24,803 bases of DNA from the NCBI GenBank assembly GCA_003427395.1, contig BFEA01000604.1:561234-586036 (forward strand), given 5' to 3'. The stretch's first letter is position 1; the number at the start of each line of letters is the position of its first letter. Below the pieces are notes generated by a model, which was not told where the DNA came from, did no database searches, and saw only the letters and a list, made by a program, of their open reading frames with translations. This DNA is from Chara braunii. Taxonomy: Eukaryota; Streptophyta; Charophyceae; Charales; Characeae. Made by a program: the position numbers and the translations under genes. This document shows, piece after piece, positions 24,198-24,803 of the stretch.

Positions 24198-24803
24198 TGC
24201 GAGGATCTGGGTCCTCGGCAGGCCTAAGGGGCCCCGGTTGCAGTGGTGCCCGCCCTAAGTGAAGGCGGGCCTAACATACTACAAGAGGCCTTTGACTCTC
24301 TATTTCATATTTGGGGTGCAGGCGGTTGCAACGCGCCAGTTGGTTGAGAGAAACGCAGGCCGAGCAACAAAGACATTTCCAGGGCCTACCGGGCCTTTCC
24401 AAAGAATGCAGGCCCTGCGCGTGAATCGCAGCCTCATACACTGACAGTTGGGAGGCCCAACCGGACAAGGCCCAGTAGCTGCAGCGCAAAGGCAGCATCC
24501 TGGGGCCTTCCGGAAGCTTTTGGGCCCAGGCCGGTACAGCCAGGTTGCACGAGCAGGCCAGCTCTTTCCATAAAGGAAAGAGCTCTCCCCAGGCAGCCTC
24601 ATTCAGACACTCGCATGCTAGCGGCGACGCTGTTGGAGCAAATGCTTGTGGGCTGCTGCTGGCGCTGAGAGGGGAGGTGCAGCACGTGCGGTCGTGCAGG
24701 GAAGCAGGGCGCTGCTGAGGGCAGCGCCATAGCCCAGCCACCATAGCTGGTGGGCTTGGACTACAGTGAGGCGCATGAGTGGTCTTCGGGTGTAAGGGAG
24801 GAA
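24198..24803 (+). repeat. Element B 3' LTR, cut by the window end
   Basis: It starts TGCGAGGATCTGGGTCCTCG, runs uninterrupted across the site where the 5' LTR holds the solo LTR, and matches 16356-16938 with scattered differences. The GCCCGCC/GGCGGGC hairpin is at 24248-24270. The window ends about 600 bases in, so the element's right border and target duplication are not seen. Confidence 0.92.

Larger units (their letters stand above)
14518..24803 (+). mobile_element. Element B: Ty3/Gypsy chromovirus, incomplete at window end
   Basis: The 5' LTR (14518-17329, interrupted) and 3' LTR (from 24198) both start TGCGAGGATCTGGG. They flank a primer site, gag with CCHC knuckle, PR, RT, RNase H, integrase, a chromodomain-like C-terminus and a polypurine tract, all on plus. 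The left flank is TA microsatellite. Comparison of about 175 bases of the two LTRs shows roughly 8 differences, so this copy is younger than Element A. About ten in-frame stops, three or more frame changes and lost catalytic residues make it non-functional. Confidence 0.93.

Overview
This window is repeat-dominated, intergenic eukaryotic DNA. I find no intact host gene. What it holds is a stack of decayed, nested transposable elements: two Ty3/Gypsy LTR retrotransposons with plant-type initiator-Met tRNA primer sites, a probable solo LTR, a probable non-autonomous hAT-like element, and a cluster of short elements that carry hammerhead ribozymes inside (TA)n microsatellite. The style (plant PBS, chromodomain-bearing pol, TA-microsatellite insertions, Gag of low-complexity Ser/Arg type) suggests a streptophyte, plausibly a charophyte alga such as Chara. 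That assignment is inference.

Layout. 1-1006: GC-rich, non-coding DNA with several strong hairpins. 1007-9887: Element A, an old Ty3/Gypsy element (LTRs 1007-2113 and 8807-9887, PBS 2116-2127). It has a long leader carrying a degenerate array of TGCTGACGTGGCA, a (CT)n tract and a 20-bp minisatellite. Its gag-PR-RT-RNase H is full of frameshifts, and the integrase core is missing. 9888-11250: no recognised gene; one large hairpin and two unrecognised ORFs. 11251-13619: a dozen copies or fragments of a hammerhead-bearing element in both orientations, separated by (TA)n and interrupted by an 855-base assembly gap (12427-13281). 13620-14482: a probable hAT-like non-autonomous element, itself hit by one hammerhead-element fragment. 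14518 to the window end: Element B, a younger Ty3/Gypsy chromovirus. Its 5' LTR (14518-17329) is split by a 1.8-kb probable solo LTR (14544-16355, TSD AGGC). PBS is 17333-17344, gag-pol 18588-24157 with about ten in-frame stops and several frameshifts, PPT 24184-24197, and the 3' LTR starts at 24198 and runs off the window.

The most interesting system is at 11276-13868. Three 60-nt segments (11346-11405 minus, 12151-12210 plus, 12343-12402 minus) fold as complete type III hammerhead ribozymes. Two have a perfect catalytic core and one has a single core substitution. The copies share one fixed end (...TTTGTGACGA followed by TATATA) and have scattered other ends. That is the signature of 3'-anchored, 5'-truncated reverse transcription into (TA)n, not of ordinary LTR integration. 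The family therefore looks like a hammerhead-carrying non-autonomous retroelement, retrozyme-like or Penelope-like in logic. Neither Gypsy element can currently supply a complete polyprotein.
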